Shown here piece by piece: positions 1-9,409 of a stretch of 64,000 nucleotides of DNA. Below the pieces are notes generated by a model. That model made no database searches. It was not told the DNA's origin and was given only the letters and a program-made list of their open reading frames with translations. This DNA is from Raffaelea ambrosiae (lineage: Eukaryota; Ascomycota; Sordariomycetes; Ophiostomatales; Ophiostomataceae). Within the stretch, counting starts at the first letter, position 1; every line of letters begins with the position of its first letter. Location of the stretch: assembly GCA_002778195.1 (NCBI GenBank), contig PCDI01000004.1, positions 72,074 to 136,073 of the forward strand, in the 5' to 3' direction. Both the position numbers and the translations under genes were made by a program.

Positions 1-2229
1 TGGAGGGTCCATGGGGAAGGCGTTCATCTTCTTGCCCAAGTCCGTCAATTCGCCGAGGTTGTCCAGCGCGCCGAGAGCCCACAGGTCGAAAAGCGACGTG
101 GTGATGGTGTCCTGTGGTGGAGGGTCCATAAAGTCAAAGTCTAAGAGATCTTTGACACCCAGGGACTTGATCAGCAAGATGGTGTTGCTGAGATTTGTCC
201 GCTGGATTTCAGGAATCGTCTGGATGTAGAGCTCGTCATTGAAAGCCTTTTCTGTAAAGAGGCGGAAGGCCTTGCCGGGTCCGGTTCGTCCAGCTCGACC
301 CGATCGCTGCGATGCGTTGGCCTGTGAAATGGGTGTGATCTGCAGAGTGTCCATGCCCATGCGCGGGTTGTAGACTTTCAGCTTCGAGAAGCCCGTGTCG
401 ACCACATAGATGATGCCGTCCACCGTCAAACTGGTCTCGGCAATATTGGTGGCCACAATGCACTTGCGCACCCCAGGCGCCGCCTTGTCGAAGATCTTGG
501 CCTGCAAGTCGGCTGGCATCTGGCTGTACATGGGAAGGATGCTCAGCTTGGGTGGATCTTTCAGCGCATCGAGTCTCTCCCGAACGAGCTCGCATGTCAC
601 TTCAACGTCCTCTTGACCAGTCATGAAGACGAGAATGTCACCAGCGCCCATGGATACGTGAATGCCAAGCACCTGCTGCACAGCCTGCTCAACATAGTCA
701 TCCACGGGCGTCCGATGAAACATGACGTCCACAGGGAACGTCCGCCCAGGAATAACAAACTCTGGTGCGCCTCCAAAAAAGTCCGAAAAGCGCTTTGAGT
801 TCATCGTGGCCGATGTGACAATAAGCTTGATGTCACGGCGCCGTTGTAGAATCTTCTTGAACAAGCCCATGAGGACGTCGGTGTTCAGCGCCCGTTCGTG
901 AGCTTCGTCCATAATGACACACGAGTACCTGTCCAAGTCTGGCTCGTTGAGCGACTCACGCAACAAGATACCATCGGTCATGTACTTGATGACAGTCTCC
1001 TTGCTCGTACAGTCCTCGAAGCGAATCGCATAGCCCACCGTGCTGCCCAATTTAACCTCCATCTCCTCGCTGACACGCTTGGCCACGCTCATGGCTGCCA
1101 CTCGTCGGGGCTGCGTACAGGCAATCATGCCCAGGTTTCCGTATCCCTCCTCGTACAGAAACTGCGTGAGCTGGGTGGTCTTGCCCGACCCAGTCTCGCC
1201 GACCACAATGATAACCTGGTTGTCGCGGACGATGCGCATCAGGTCTTCGCGGACAGCAAATGCCGGCAGAAACTCGCGCTGTTCGCGCAGACTCTTGCTT
1301 TGGCTAAAGCTGCTCGCGCCATCGTTGCGCTTCATGTGCTCTGCAAATTTGTTGCCTCCCTTGCCTGCCGCCGCCGCCGCGCCAGCTTCCTCCTCGGCCA
1401 GCAGCGGGACCGCGCTGTCCTCGTCGGCCTCACGCACCCCCATTAGGTTGCCCAGCGTCGTGCCCGCCATTCTTGTTGCGTCCTGTGCAGCCCGTTGGCG
1501 CTCTCTCTGCTGCCTGCGCTCCCGTACCACGCGGCTTCCCTTGCGACTGAAGACTGCCATATCGCTCTGGTAATCTCGGACCGCGGGCACCGGGTCGAGC
1601 TGTTTGGTGAAGATGGTCTTGCCGTCCAAGAACGGCGGCCGCAGGTCATGGACAAGCAGATGCACGCGCACTGCCTCTTCCTCATCTTCGAAGTCGTCTC
1701 CCATGTCCCGTCGTTGCGCGACACCACTTGTCAACATACGGTTGGTCTCCCAGGCATCAACGTCTCTCTGTTTCTGCAGCGCGTGGGGGTTCACGCGGTC
1801 GAATCGCCCAGTCTTCTTCTCAAACATTGCCTTCTCCTGTCTTTCCTTGTCTTCCCATGTTGAGTCCTCAAAAGTGCCAAAGGGATTGTGGTCCTCGTCG
1901 CCGAATGTGTGGCCAAACTCGTCGCCTGTGTACCAGTCGCGGTCCAGTGCCGCCTCGTCCTCGGCATCGGGACCTTGGCCCGTGGGGCCATCCAAGTCGT
2001 TCGGCAACGGCGTGGAGACACCGTGTTGGCCGCGCGGGGTCTCTGACCTCCCTGGGCTTCGTGATCGATTGCCATCGTAGCGATCATCACCGCGACCAGC
2101 CTTGTGGAAGTTCAGCTTCCGTCTCTTGATGTTGGCCGTGAATTCGTCGCGGTCGCGGTCCCGGTCCCGATCGCGGTCCCTGTCTCGGGAGTCGTCGTAG
2201 TTACCCGATCTGTTAAAATCCCGGTCCAT
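1..2229 (-). CDS. PRP16: DEAH-box pre-mRNA splicing ATPase Prp16 (partial, C-terminus off the left edge)
   Basis: Spliceosomal DEAH-box RNA-dependent ATPase that remodels the spliceosome after the first transesterification; nuclear. The frame is open without an intron from the ATG at 2229 to base 1 (about 743 codons) and has no stop, so the C-terminal helicase-associated region lies outside the window. The first 30 residues contain an RD-dipeptide run, then an Arg/Ser and acidic region with the Prp16-type blocks DRDWYTGDEFGHTF and ETNRMLTSGVAQR. Motor motifs in order: GETGSGKTTQ (Walker A, near residue 343), MDEAHERA (residues 440-447), TSATMNS (near 472), ATNIAETSLT (near 596) and QRSGRAGRTGPG (near 643). 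The N-terminal blocks favour Prp16 over the paralogues Prp2, Prp22 and Prp43. It is transcribed divergently from PWP1, with 302 bp between start codons. Identification is firm; the exact start is inferred as the first good ATG before the RD run. Confidence 0.95.
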   Translation of the reverse strand, partial: MDRDFNRSGNYDDSRDRDRDRDRDRDRDEFTANIKRRKLNFHKAGRGDDRYDGNRSRSPGRSETPRGQHGVSTPLPNDLDGPTGQGPDAEDEAALDRDWYTGDEFGHTFGDEDHNPFGTFEDSTWEDKERQEKAMFEKKTGRFDRVNPHALQKQRDVDAWETNRMLTSGVAQRRDMGDDFEDEEEAVRVHLLVHDLRPPFLDGKTIFTKQLDPVPAVRDYQSDMAVFSRKGSRVVRERRQQRERQRAAQDATRMAGTTLGNLMGVREADEDSAVPLLAEEEAGAAAAAGKGGNKFAEHMKRNDGASSFSQSKSLREQREFLPAFAVREDLMRIVRDNQVIIVVGETGSGKTTQLTQFLYEEGYGNLGMIACTQPRRVAAMSVAKRVSEEMEVKLGSTVGYAIRFEDCTSKETVIKYMTDGILLRESLNEPDLDRYSCVIMDEAHERALNTDVLMGLFKKILQRRRDIKLIVTSATMNSKRFSDFFGGAPEFVIPGRTFPVDVMFHRTPVDDYVEQAVQQVLGIHVSMGAGDILVFMTGQEDVEVTCELVRERLDALKDPPKLSILPMYSQMPADLQAKIFDKAAPGVRKCIVATNIAETSLTVDGIIYVVDTGFSKLKVYNPRMGMDTLQITPISQANASQRSGRAGRTGPGKAFRLFTEKAFNDELYIQTIPEIQRTNLSNTILLIKSLGVKDLLDFDFMDPPPQDTITTSLFDLWALGALDNLGELTDLGKKMNAFPMDPP

Positions 2230-2531
2230 TATCGGCTCTAGGTCGTTCCCGCGCGTATTTGGCTCTTGGGGTCGACGTGTGCGGCCGAAACGAACGGCCC
2301 TCGTCATGAGAACAACATGAAAAAGTTCCTGGCCGTCGCTGTGGCTGGTGGAATTCTGTGGCGATGATGCTTTTGAGTTCCGATAAGATAAGAACCACTA
2401 GCGTCCATGCTCCATAAAAAAGTTTGAGGGGGGGTATGTTATTTTTATTCAAATTGATCAAAAAGTTTTGTGGTTTGCGACAAACTCTGTGAGCAGAGCG
2501 ACTTCTTTTGTCCTGCGCATAACAGACCACA
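2230..2531. promoter_or_regulatory. Shared divergent promoter of PRP16 and PWP1
   Basis: A 302-bp gap separates the two start codons, so both promoters must lie here or within the neighbouring coding sequence. A double GATA element, GATAAGATAAG, is visible at 2382-2392. There is no convincing TATA box. The sequence from about 2400 to 2480 is AT-rich, unlike the flanking coding DNA. Co-regulation of a splicing factor and a ribosome-biogenesis factor is an inference from geometry only. Confidence 0.6.
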
Positions 2532-4293
2532 ATGTCATCCTCTATGATCACAACGACGGCCTGGGTGCCGCGGGGCTTTGCAGCCCCATTCCCCAAAAAA
2601 TACGACTTCAACGAGCAAGAGTTCGAGCGCATTGCTGATCTCGCAAAGCTGCAGCTTGACGATGCCCAAGAAGACCTGGCCGAGGCGCAAGAGGAAGCCA
2701 AGGGAGAAGAGGGCACCGAGTCCGAATCGCATAAAAAGGACAAGAAGTCAAAATCAAAGAGTACATCCAAGTCAGAAGAGTACGTTTCCAAGTGCTTCCA
2801 AGTGCTTCCCAGCACCTCTGAGCTCCAGTCCCGTTCCCCGACTAAACATTATGTCTGCGTTTAGCATTGATCTCAACGACGACGACTTGAAAGAGTACGA
2901 CCTGGAACACTACGACGACGACGACGATGATGCGGTCGCTGCTGGTGCACCGTCTGCCACTTCAGAGAAGGTGTCAATTTTCGGCAACATCAAGTCGCTC
3001 GCATACTACGAATCGAATAAGGACGACCCATACATCACACTGGAAGGCGCAGACGTCGAGGACGACGAGGATGATCGCGAGGACCTTCAGGTGCTGGCAA
3101 CTGACAATCTTGTGCTTGCAGCGAAGGTGGAGGATGAGTTGGCACACCTGGAAGTGTACGTCTACGAGGACGAAGCCGACAACCTATACGTTCACCACGA
3201 TATTATGCTGCCCGCCATTCCGCTGTGCGTGGAGTGGCTAGACATCCCCGTTTCAAAAGAAGGCGCCGATCCCAACGCCGCGGCAAATTTCGTGGCGATT
3301 GGGACGATGGACCCGGATATTGAGGTGTGGGATCTTGACACCGTCGACTGCATGTACCCCAATGCCATTCTGGGCCAAGCCGGTAAGGCGGGCGACGGTG
3401 AGAAGAAAAAGAAGAAGAAGAAGAAGGCCAAGAAGGCCAATGACTCATACCATGTGGATGCCGTCTTGTCGCTGGCAGGCAACCGCAAGCACCGCAACCT
3501 CCTGGCGTCTGCGTCGGCCGACAAGACGGTCAAACTCTGGGATTTGAACACGGCGTCCTGCGCCAAGTCGTACACCTACCACACTGACAAGGTCTGCTCG
3601 CTCGCGTGGCACGCCGTGGAGTCGACCGTCCTACTGAGTGGTAGCTACGATCGCACCGTCGTGGCGGCCGATATGCGGGCGCCAGATGCCGTACGGCCGC
3701 GCTGGGGTGTCGAGAGCGACGTTGAGAACGTGCGGTGGGACCCGCACGATCCCAACTTCTTCTTTGTCTCGACAGAGAATGGCATGGTGCACTACCACGA
3801 CATCCGCATGGCGCCGACCGACCCAACACTCACCAAGGCGGTCTGGACGCTGCAGGCTCACGACGAGTCGGTGTCGTCGTTTGACGTCAACCCCGTGATT
3901 CCCGGATTCATGGCTACAGGATCTGGCGACCGCACAGTCAAGCTTTGGAACATCCAGGCAACAGGGCCAAGCATGGTCGTGTCACGCTCTCTGGATGTAG
4001 GCAAGGTGTTTTCAACCAACTTTGCGCCAGATGCGGAGGTGGCCTTCCGGTTGGCTGTGGCAGGCAGCAAGGGGAAGCTGACTGTTTGGGATACGAGCAC
4101 CAATGCGGCCGTGCGAAAGGCGTTCGCTTCAAAGCTTCCTACCCAACAAGGCGAAAGCCAAGTCGAGGACCGTCTTGTAGGCGTGGAAGACGATGACAGC
4201 GAGGAGAGCTCGGACGAAGAGGAGGAGGAAGGTGGTGCTGCTGTGGGCAAGGGCAGCGATGAGGACGACGATGAATCGATGGGCGAGGATTGA
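2532..4293 (+). CDS. PWP1: WD40 ribosome-biogenesis protein Pwp1
   Basis: Periodic tryptophan protein 1, a nucleolar WD-repeat factor for 60S ribosomal subunit assembly. Two exons: 2532-2779 and 2865-4293 (558 aa). The intron has a GTACGT donor, an ACTAAAC branch site and a TTAG acceptor; the join completes a GAC codon. The N-terminus TTTAWVPRGFA matches the conserved Pwp1 start. An acidic stretch DDDLKEYDLEHYDD (near residues 90-105) and the block VHHDIMLPAIPLCVEWLD follow, both typical of the family. WD repeats end in VKLWD (near 3534) and VKLWNI (near 3946). Odd features are a run of lysines near residues 260-272 inside the propeller, encoded by AAG repeats, and a strongly acidic C-terminal tail from about residue 524. 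An ATG inside the intron (2851) opens a longer-looking frame, but it lacks the conserved N-terminus and is rejected as the start. Confidence 0.94.
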
Positions 4294-5940
4294 AGAGAGG
4301 AGGTGCGGTGACGGTCTACGGCTCTGCTCAAGGAGAGAAAAAAAAAGGAAAAGAAAGGCGTCTGTATCGGTCGGCAGGGGACGACGAACACTTTGTTTTT
4401 TCTTCCCTTGCCAAGGGATGCCGACGATGATGCTTCCGTTGACTCAAGGGGTGTTTTACACGTATGGCGCTTTGTCGAGCCGTGCCACCCAAAAAGTGTT
4501 TCATCCAGAACAATTTTGGCTTCTCCGTCGTCTCGGCTGTTGTGGCGTGGAGAACGGCCGGGCTCGGGCTCGACGCTCCGTAACAAGGAGAGTGGGATCA
4601 TCTGGGGCTTGGGCGGGAAGGTGCCCCGGAGGCAGACATGAGATGTTTTTTCAAGATATTTCACGTTTCGGTGTCGCAGATGGGCGCGACAGTCACGATA
4701 TATAGAGGATAATAAAAATCGGGTTTTGGCAGAGCATATCCTGGATTTTGGATATGGTGCCCCATTGATGCGCATAGTTTTCACGGTCCAGCCGTGTGGT
4801 GCTGGCCGCCCCTTTATTTCTAACAGACTACGAGTACGGAGGGTCTGATTCCAAGCGATCAGTTCATGCCTGTGGGAGCACGATCCATGTTATAGCTGAT
4901 CTGTATATTAGTTACCGTTTTGGGCGGCATCCTTGCGTGTCTGTGTCGTCATGCTTGCCCGCCGGCTCTGAAGGGGATTTCCAGCGCATGCACGGCGCAT
5001 GCACAGCGCAGAAGCAGCTGCACACAATGCCGACTCATGCATGCATCGCCGCTTTTCCCACCGATCAACCCATCAAGAAAGATGACGACGATCAGTGCAC
5101 TCAGAGCGGGTGTTTCCAGGCCCTGAAACAAACCTCTACGTACGAGCACACCGGAGGACCACAATAAGCGAGAGAGAAAACGGACTACGAGTAATACTAT
5201 GTAGTTATGCCTCCCTCCTCCACTTTCACCATGGCTCCCAACTTGGCGAATCGAAACAAAGTTTCCACCAGTGGACCAATGGGCTGACGTGAGTCGCAGG
5301 GGCTTTCGTTTCATGTCCAGGCACAGAGACCTCCAACGACCACTAGTCTTGCTGATCGACCCTCCTCGCCAGAGCGTTTACTCAGAACCCTTGTCAGCGA
5401 GCGAAACCCGGGCTCTAGATTTGCTTTTTCCGTTTTGTTTTTTCAGGGGTATCGCTCCCCATCCCCCCATACCTTCCACTCTGAGGTTAGGCTGCTCGTG
5501 TGTTAAAGGGCCTGCATTCAACATACTAACTAACTACTACTCGTATGTACATAGTATACTATTAGAACAATTACTAGTCATCAAAATGGCAGGCACGGCA
5601 GCACTGCAGACGCATAGCCGGAGACGCACGCCAGAGTTGGCACATGTGGTTCCACTGCTGAAGTTATTCTGGCAACCTCGTCGACAAAATATGTGCGCGC
5701 TGTCTTGCAGAGGAACAGTCCACTGCTACTGTGCCAACGCTGCCCAGTGGACGATGGCAGCATGCAAATGAAACTGTGTCCAGTGACACCTCGACATGCA
5801 GATAGACAGTCGCTGACAGGGCCATCAGATACTCCAGTCCGACCATCGTGCACTCGTACTTTGTACTCGCACGCAGCGGGCAACACAGGAAGAAAGGGGA
5901 GCGGCCAGCACACCATACAGTGTCGACAGAAGGGATGCCT

Positions 5941-5965
5941 ACATACTACATAGTATGTAGTATGT
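5941..5965. repeat. Inverted repeat, 12-bp arms
   Basis: ACATACTACATA, a single G, then TATGTAGTATGT: the arms are exact reverse complements around one central base. It is the most perfect member of a family of TA-rich short palindromes found only between genes in this window. Confidence 0.85.
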
Positions 5966-7296
5966 CGCTCCACTCCATCCAAACATATCGCCACACCCAC
6001 GCAAGACTTTTGATATCTTACCCTTTTCCTTTTTCCAGAGCCTAAAAGTCATGGAGAGGGGGTCTGTGCCTGGCCCGACGGGTGGAAATGGAAGGACAGC
6101 GAACTGGAAGGATGAGAGCAGAAAGTCCCCACACCAAACGCCTGGATCTTTAATTTGGACCAATTGTGTATCGTAGAGCCGCATATCGGGTCCACTTTGC
6201 AAGGGGCGGCAGGATTGAAACTGTCCACTCTGTGTGGAGGGATTTTTTTGGGCGGTGGAGAAAAGAAGAGTCGGTGGAGAGTCGGTGGGGGGGGACGAGT
6301 AAAAAAAGAGCGAGCACAGGGAAAAGGAGGGACGGATGCACGGGTGGATGGGATGGGACGAGGCCAGGTCGCAAAGGGGGGGGGGCGAGCTCGGCCAAAG
6401 TGGCTGTCTGTTGTGCTGTTGCTGTCTGACAGTCCTGCGAATCGATCGTGGGAATCCTGCTTGGGCAGGCGCGCCAGCAGCGAAGCGGAAGGTGCGATGG
6501 GCAGCAGACTCACCAACTGCGCAAATCCTCAGCTATTGCTTATAACGTGCACACATTCCGCGACGCCTATCTCAAGATACTTGAAAAAACAGGTTAAAGA
6601 CACAACGGCAGCAACGCCCCAAACAACTGCCCCTGCGCTTTTCGCCGGTTTGCCGGCCCACACTGTAAGACTGTGTAGGAGTAAGGGCCCAGAACAGGCA
6701 CAGGAGAAAACTCTGTGCCACTAGACCTGGTAGTGCCATCTGTTGTTGTCTAGCGCATCCTCTCCTGGGCCTAATCCCCGTAGCAGTCGCAGGTACATAC
6801 AGCTGCAGCCTCATCACGCCAATCAGCAAGTACTCCGTACCTTCCTTCAGCCAGGGGCGCACCAGACCCCTCGACGGTGGCTCCTGCAGTCTTGCAGCGC
6901 CTTCCCTGTACAGACCGGCCCTGTTCACCCTTCATATGGCATTGTTTCCCTCTCCCGAAAGAAACGCGACGGGATTGTTTCTGTTTCCTCCTCTCCCTTT
7001 CTCTTTCTTCTCTGCATCTTCTTTCCTTCCTTCAACATCGCCTTTTGTTTTCGTCTCCGTGCGCGAGTTTCTCTCGCCGCCTCTCCCTCAGTCTCTTCGT
7101 CATTCTTTCCACGTCGCAGGTGCGACTTTGTTTTTCATCATTCAGCTGGACTTCGAATCACCAAAAACGACTCAACCCTGAGGACTTCACATTCCTTCGA
7201 CCTGTCGATAGCACTCCTTGAACAAAACCGCCTGCGAGACACAGCTTCTTGCACAGACACCAACTTGGAAAAAAAAGCATACAAGCACACAAAATC

Positions 7297-7322
7297 AAAA
7301 AAAAAAAAAAAAAAAAAAAAAA
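7297..7322 (+). repeat. Poly(A) tract (26 nt)
   Basis: Uninterrupted run of A inside the leader or promoter of the gene starting at 8360. It may exclude nucleosomes (inference) and is prone to length error in sequencing. Confidence 0.9.
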
Positions 7323-8359
7323 CAGAAGACGCAGAACACCAACGCAGCAAAGACAAGAGCCCACAATCTTGCACGAAAGTGGACTGGGTCCCAAACAAGA
7401 AACACCGCCGTCGCCTCGCCGCTCGCCTTTTTTTATCTGCGCTTCTGACTCCAGAGTCGCATTGCCTTGCGCATCCATCTCCAAACACCTGTGCTCCGCA
7501 AGCCAATTCTGTACTGGGCACCAATTATCCCGCTGCCACCCTTTGACGCACCTCGGCAGCACAAGACCCGCTATTTGTTGTCTCTTTTCTTGCGCTCCCA
7601 AAAAGCCTGAGAAAGGGATTTCCTGTCGAGCCGCCCGTACCTTCCCTAATCGGTAGTGGAGGGGTCAACGCTTCTCTTGTACAAACGCCAGCAGCCAATC
7701 ACAGCGCCCCGCGTACCGACCAGTGCATGTGCACCTGGACAGCCAGAAAAAGCAGCGACCAACTGCTACATCCCGCCGTGCCTGCCCTCTTGAGTGCCGT
7801 GCAGTGGCCTTTGCTCGCTCTTCCGCTCTTTAATATCTCCTGCACCCTCCGCGCCTTCTCTCTGTTGCCGCAAGGAGGCTTCGCACAAAGACACAACGCG
7901 AGTTTGGGATAAAAAGACACTCGGGGCAACAGACAGGGAACGCCAAACCTGTCTCCCGTCGACTCGGATCACCTGCACGCCGCCAGCTACGCCACCTGTG
8001 CGACTCGGCCTCTTGTTTCTTGCCTTTCACAACTGGTTGTGACTTGGCAGCTTTTTCTTCTTTTTGAGGCAGCGAAATTTCGTCATTTCTGCTGCGCTTG
8101 TTTATATTGCTTCGCTTCCGCGGTGTCTCACCAGGCCTCACTTTCCTTTTTTCTGCACATTTCGCCCTCTCTCGCAGTAGAGACGGACCATTTTCTTTTT
8201 CTCAACCGTTTCATTTTATTCTGAGAGGTCTAGCACCAACTCGCGTTGCTCTCCTTTCATCTTTTTTTTTTCACATTCACACATTTTACTTCTCTTCCAT
8301 TTCGACCTTTTTTTTTTTCAAATTTCTTCTCGCCTTTTTCCCCCAACAACCTCATCACC

Positions 8360-9409
8360 ATGTCTCTCGCGCGAGCTTTCACAACGCGCCGTGCCCGGCA
8401 CACGCTCGAGCAAAAGGACAAGGATGGCAGCAGCCGGGAAGGCGGCTTCGTCGAGGGCGCCGCCGGTTTGCTGCACCGGAGCAAGACGACCAAGGCCTTC
8501 CAGACCCACGGCTCCATCCGCCACAAGATCTCTGGCCCCGTTGAGCTCACCCACACCACCAACATGCTCTCCTACAATGCCCCGGACATCTTCCCCCAGG
8601 TGAGCCCCGCGCCCATCGCTGTCGCATCGTCGTCTTCCTCCAAGTCGTCCGACGACGAGTCGGACTCGGGCTCTACTGCTCCGTCTTCGGCTGGTTCGAC
8701 AGACGCCTCGTCGCCGCCCACCAGCCCTGACTCGCCCTACCCCAAGGATGGGCGCACCGAGTCGCCGGAGCCGAACCACCTGTCTTGCTATTTCACCCCA
8801 CCCAGCCATAGCGCTGCCCAGTTCGACAACTCGGCATCTCCCAATGGGCAGTTGACTGGTTCTACGTCCTCGACCACTGTGGACTCAGCTGCACCAGCCA
8901 TTCCCAAGCGTGCACCGTCGCACACCAAGAAGTCCTACGAGGGTCTGGCCCGCCACCGGTCCACTTCACGTATGTCTGAGCAGTCTTCCCGATCTGTCTC
9001 GACCAAGGCCAGCTTCAGCTTCTCGCGGTCCTCGTCGAGCTCGACCAGCACCAGCGTGGCGTCGCACAGCTCTCATGTTGTCAAGCCGACTGCTCTGTCG
9101 CCCCCGCCAATTCCCACCATTGCCGTTGCTGAGCAGGCACCACCGGTCTCCCACAAAGCCGAGTACTCCGAAACGCACCCTTTCGGCCACGAGCTGGCCA
9201 AGGTGTCGGAGCTCGTCGAGGAGTTCGGCAAGGAGCCAGCCCAGCAAAAAATACAGCCCCAGCCGAAAGTTGTTGACGAGGAGGAGCGTGAGCTCCTTCA
9301 ACAAGGACTTAAGAAGTTCAGTGCAGAGGACTACCTAAGCGAAATTCATGATCTTGTGGCCGGCTTCCTGGCCGATGCTCGCCCCATGGCAGCCCCCGTC
9401 TGGATCTAA
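8360..9409 (+). CDS. Conserved fungal protein of unknown function, Ser-rich
   Basis: Single-exon frame of 349 aa. The start MSLARAFTTRRAR is preceded by CATCACC, a good fungal start context; the frame stays open for 38 more codons upstream, but those are only translated CT-rich leader. The N-terminal 75 residues are ordered-looking and contain IRHKISGPVELTHTTNMLSY, which I recall as a conserved block in proteins of other filamentous ascomycetes without assigned function. The middle (about 85-270) is Ser/Pro/Thr-rich and probably disordered, with poly-Ser runs. The C-terminal 60 residues (EEERELLQQGLKKFSAEDYL...) are predicted helical and again look conserved. There is no signal peptide, membrane segment or catalytic motif. 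Codon use is strongly C/G-ending, as expected for an expressed gene here. Existence is confident; function is unknown. Confidence 0.85.
   Translation: MSLARAFTTRRARHTLEQKDKDGSSREGGFVEGAAGLLHRSKTTKAFQTHGSIRHKISGPVELTHTTNMLSYNAPDIFPQVSPAPIAVASSSSSKSSDDESDSGSTAPSSAGSTDASSPPTSPDSPYPKDGRTESPEPNHLSCYFTPPSHSAAQFDNSASPNGQLTGSTSSTTVDSAAPAIPKRAPSHTKKSYEGLARHRSTSRMSEQSSRSVSTKASFSFSRSSSSSTSTSVASHSSHVVKPTALSPPPIPTIAVAEQAPPVSHKAEYSETHPFGHELAKVSELVEEFGKEPAQQKIQPQPKVVDEEERELLQQGLKKFSAEDYLSEIHDLVAGFLADARPMAAPVWI

Larger units (their letters stand above)
4294..8359. other. Gene-free interval ending in the CT-rich leader of the next gene
   Basis: I see no credible coding region on either strand; the open frames are short, overlapping and low-complexity. 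Bases 4290-4720 are probably the PWP1 3' flank (AATAAAAATC near 4709). Short palindromic TA-rich motifs occur at 4828-4841, 5184-5209, 5522-5565 and 5941-5965. A ten-G run lies at 6376-6385. From about 6900 to 8359 the plus strand is pyrimidine-rich and looks like promoter plus 5' leader. A CCAATCACAG box lies at 7695-7704. Confidence 0.6.

Noticed and set aside
2578..2864. Alternative N-terminal frame for PWP1 through the intron
   Set aside because: The true N-terminus with AWVPRGFA is in exon 1 (2,532) and splices in frame.
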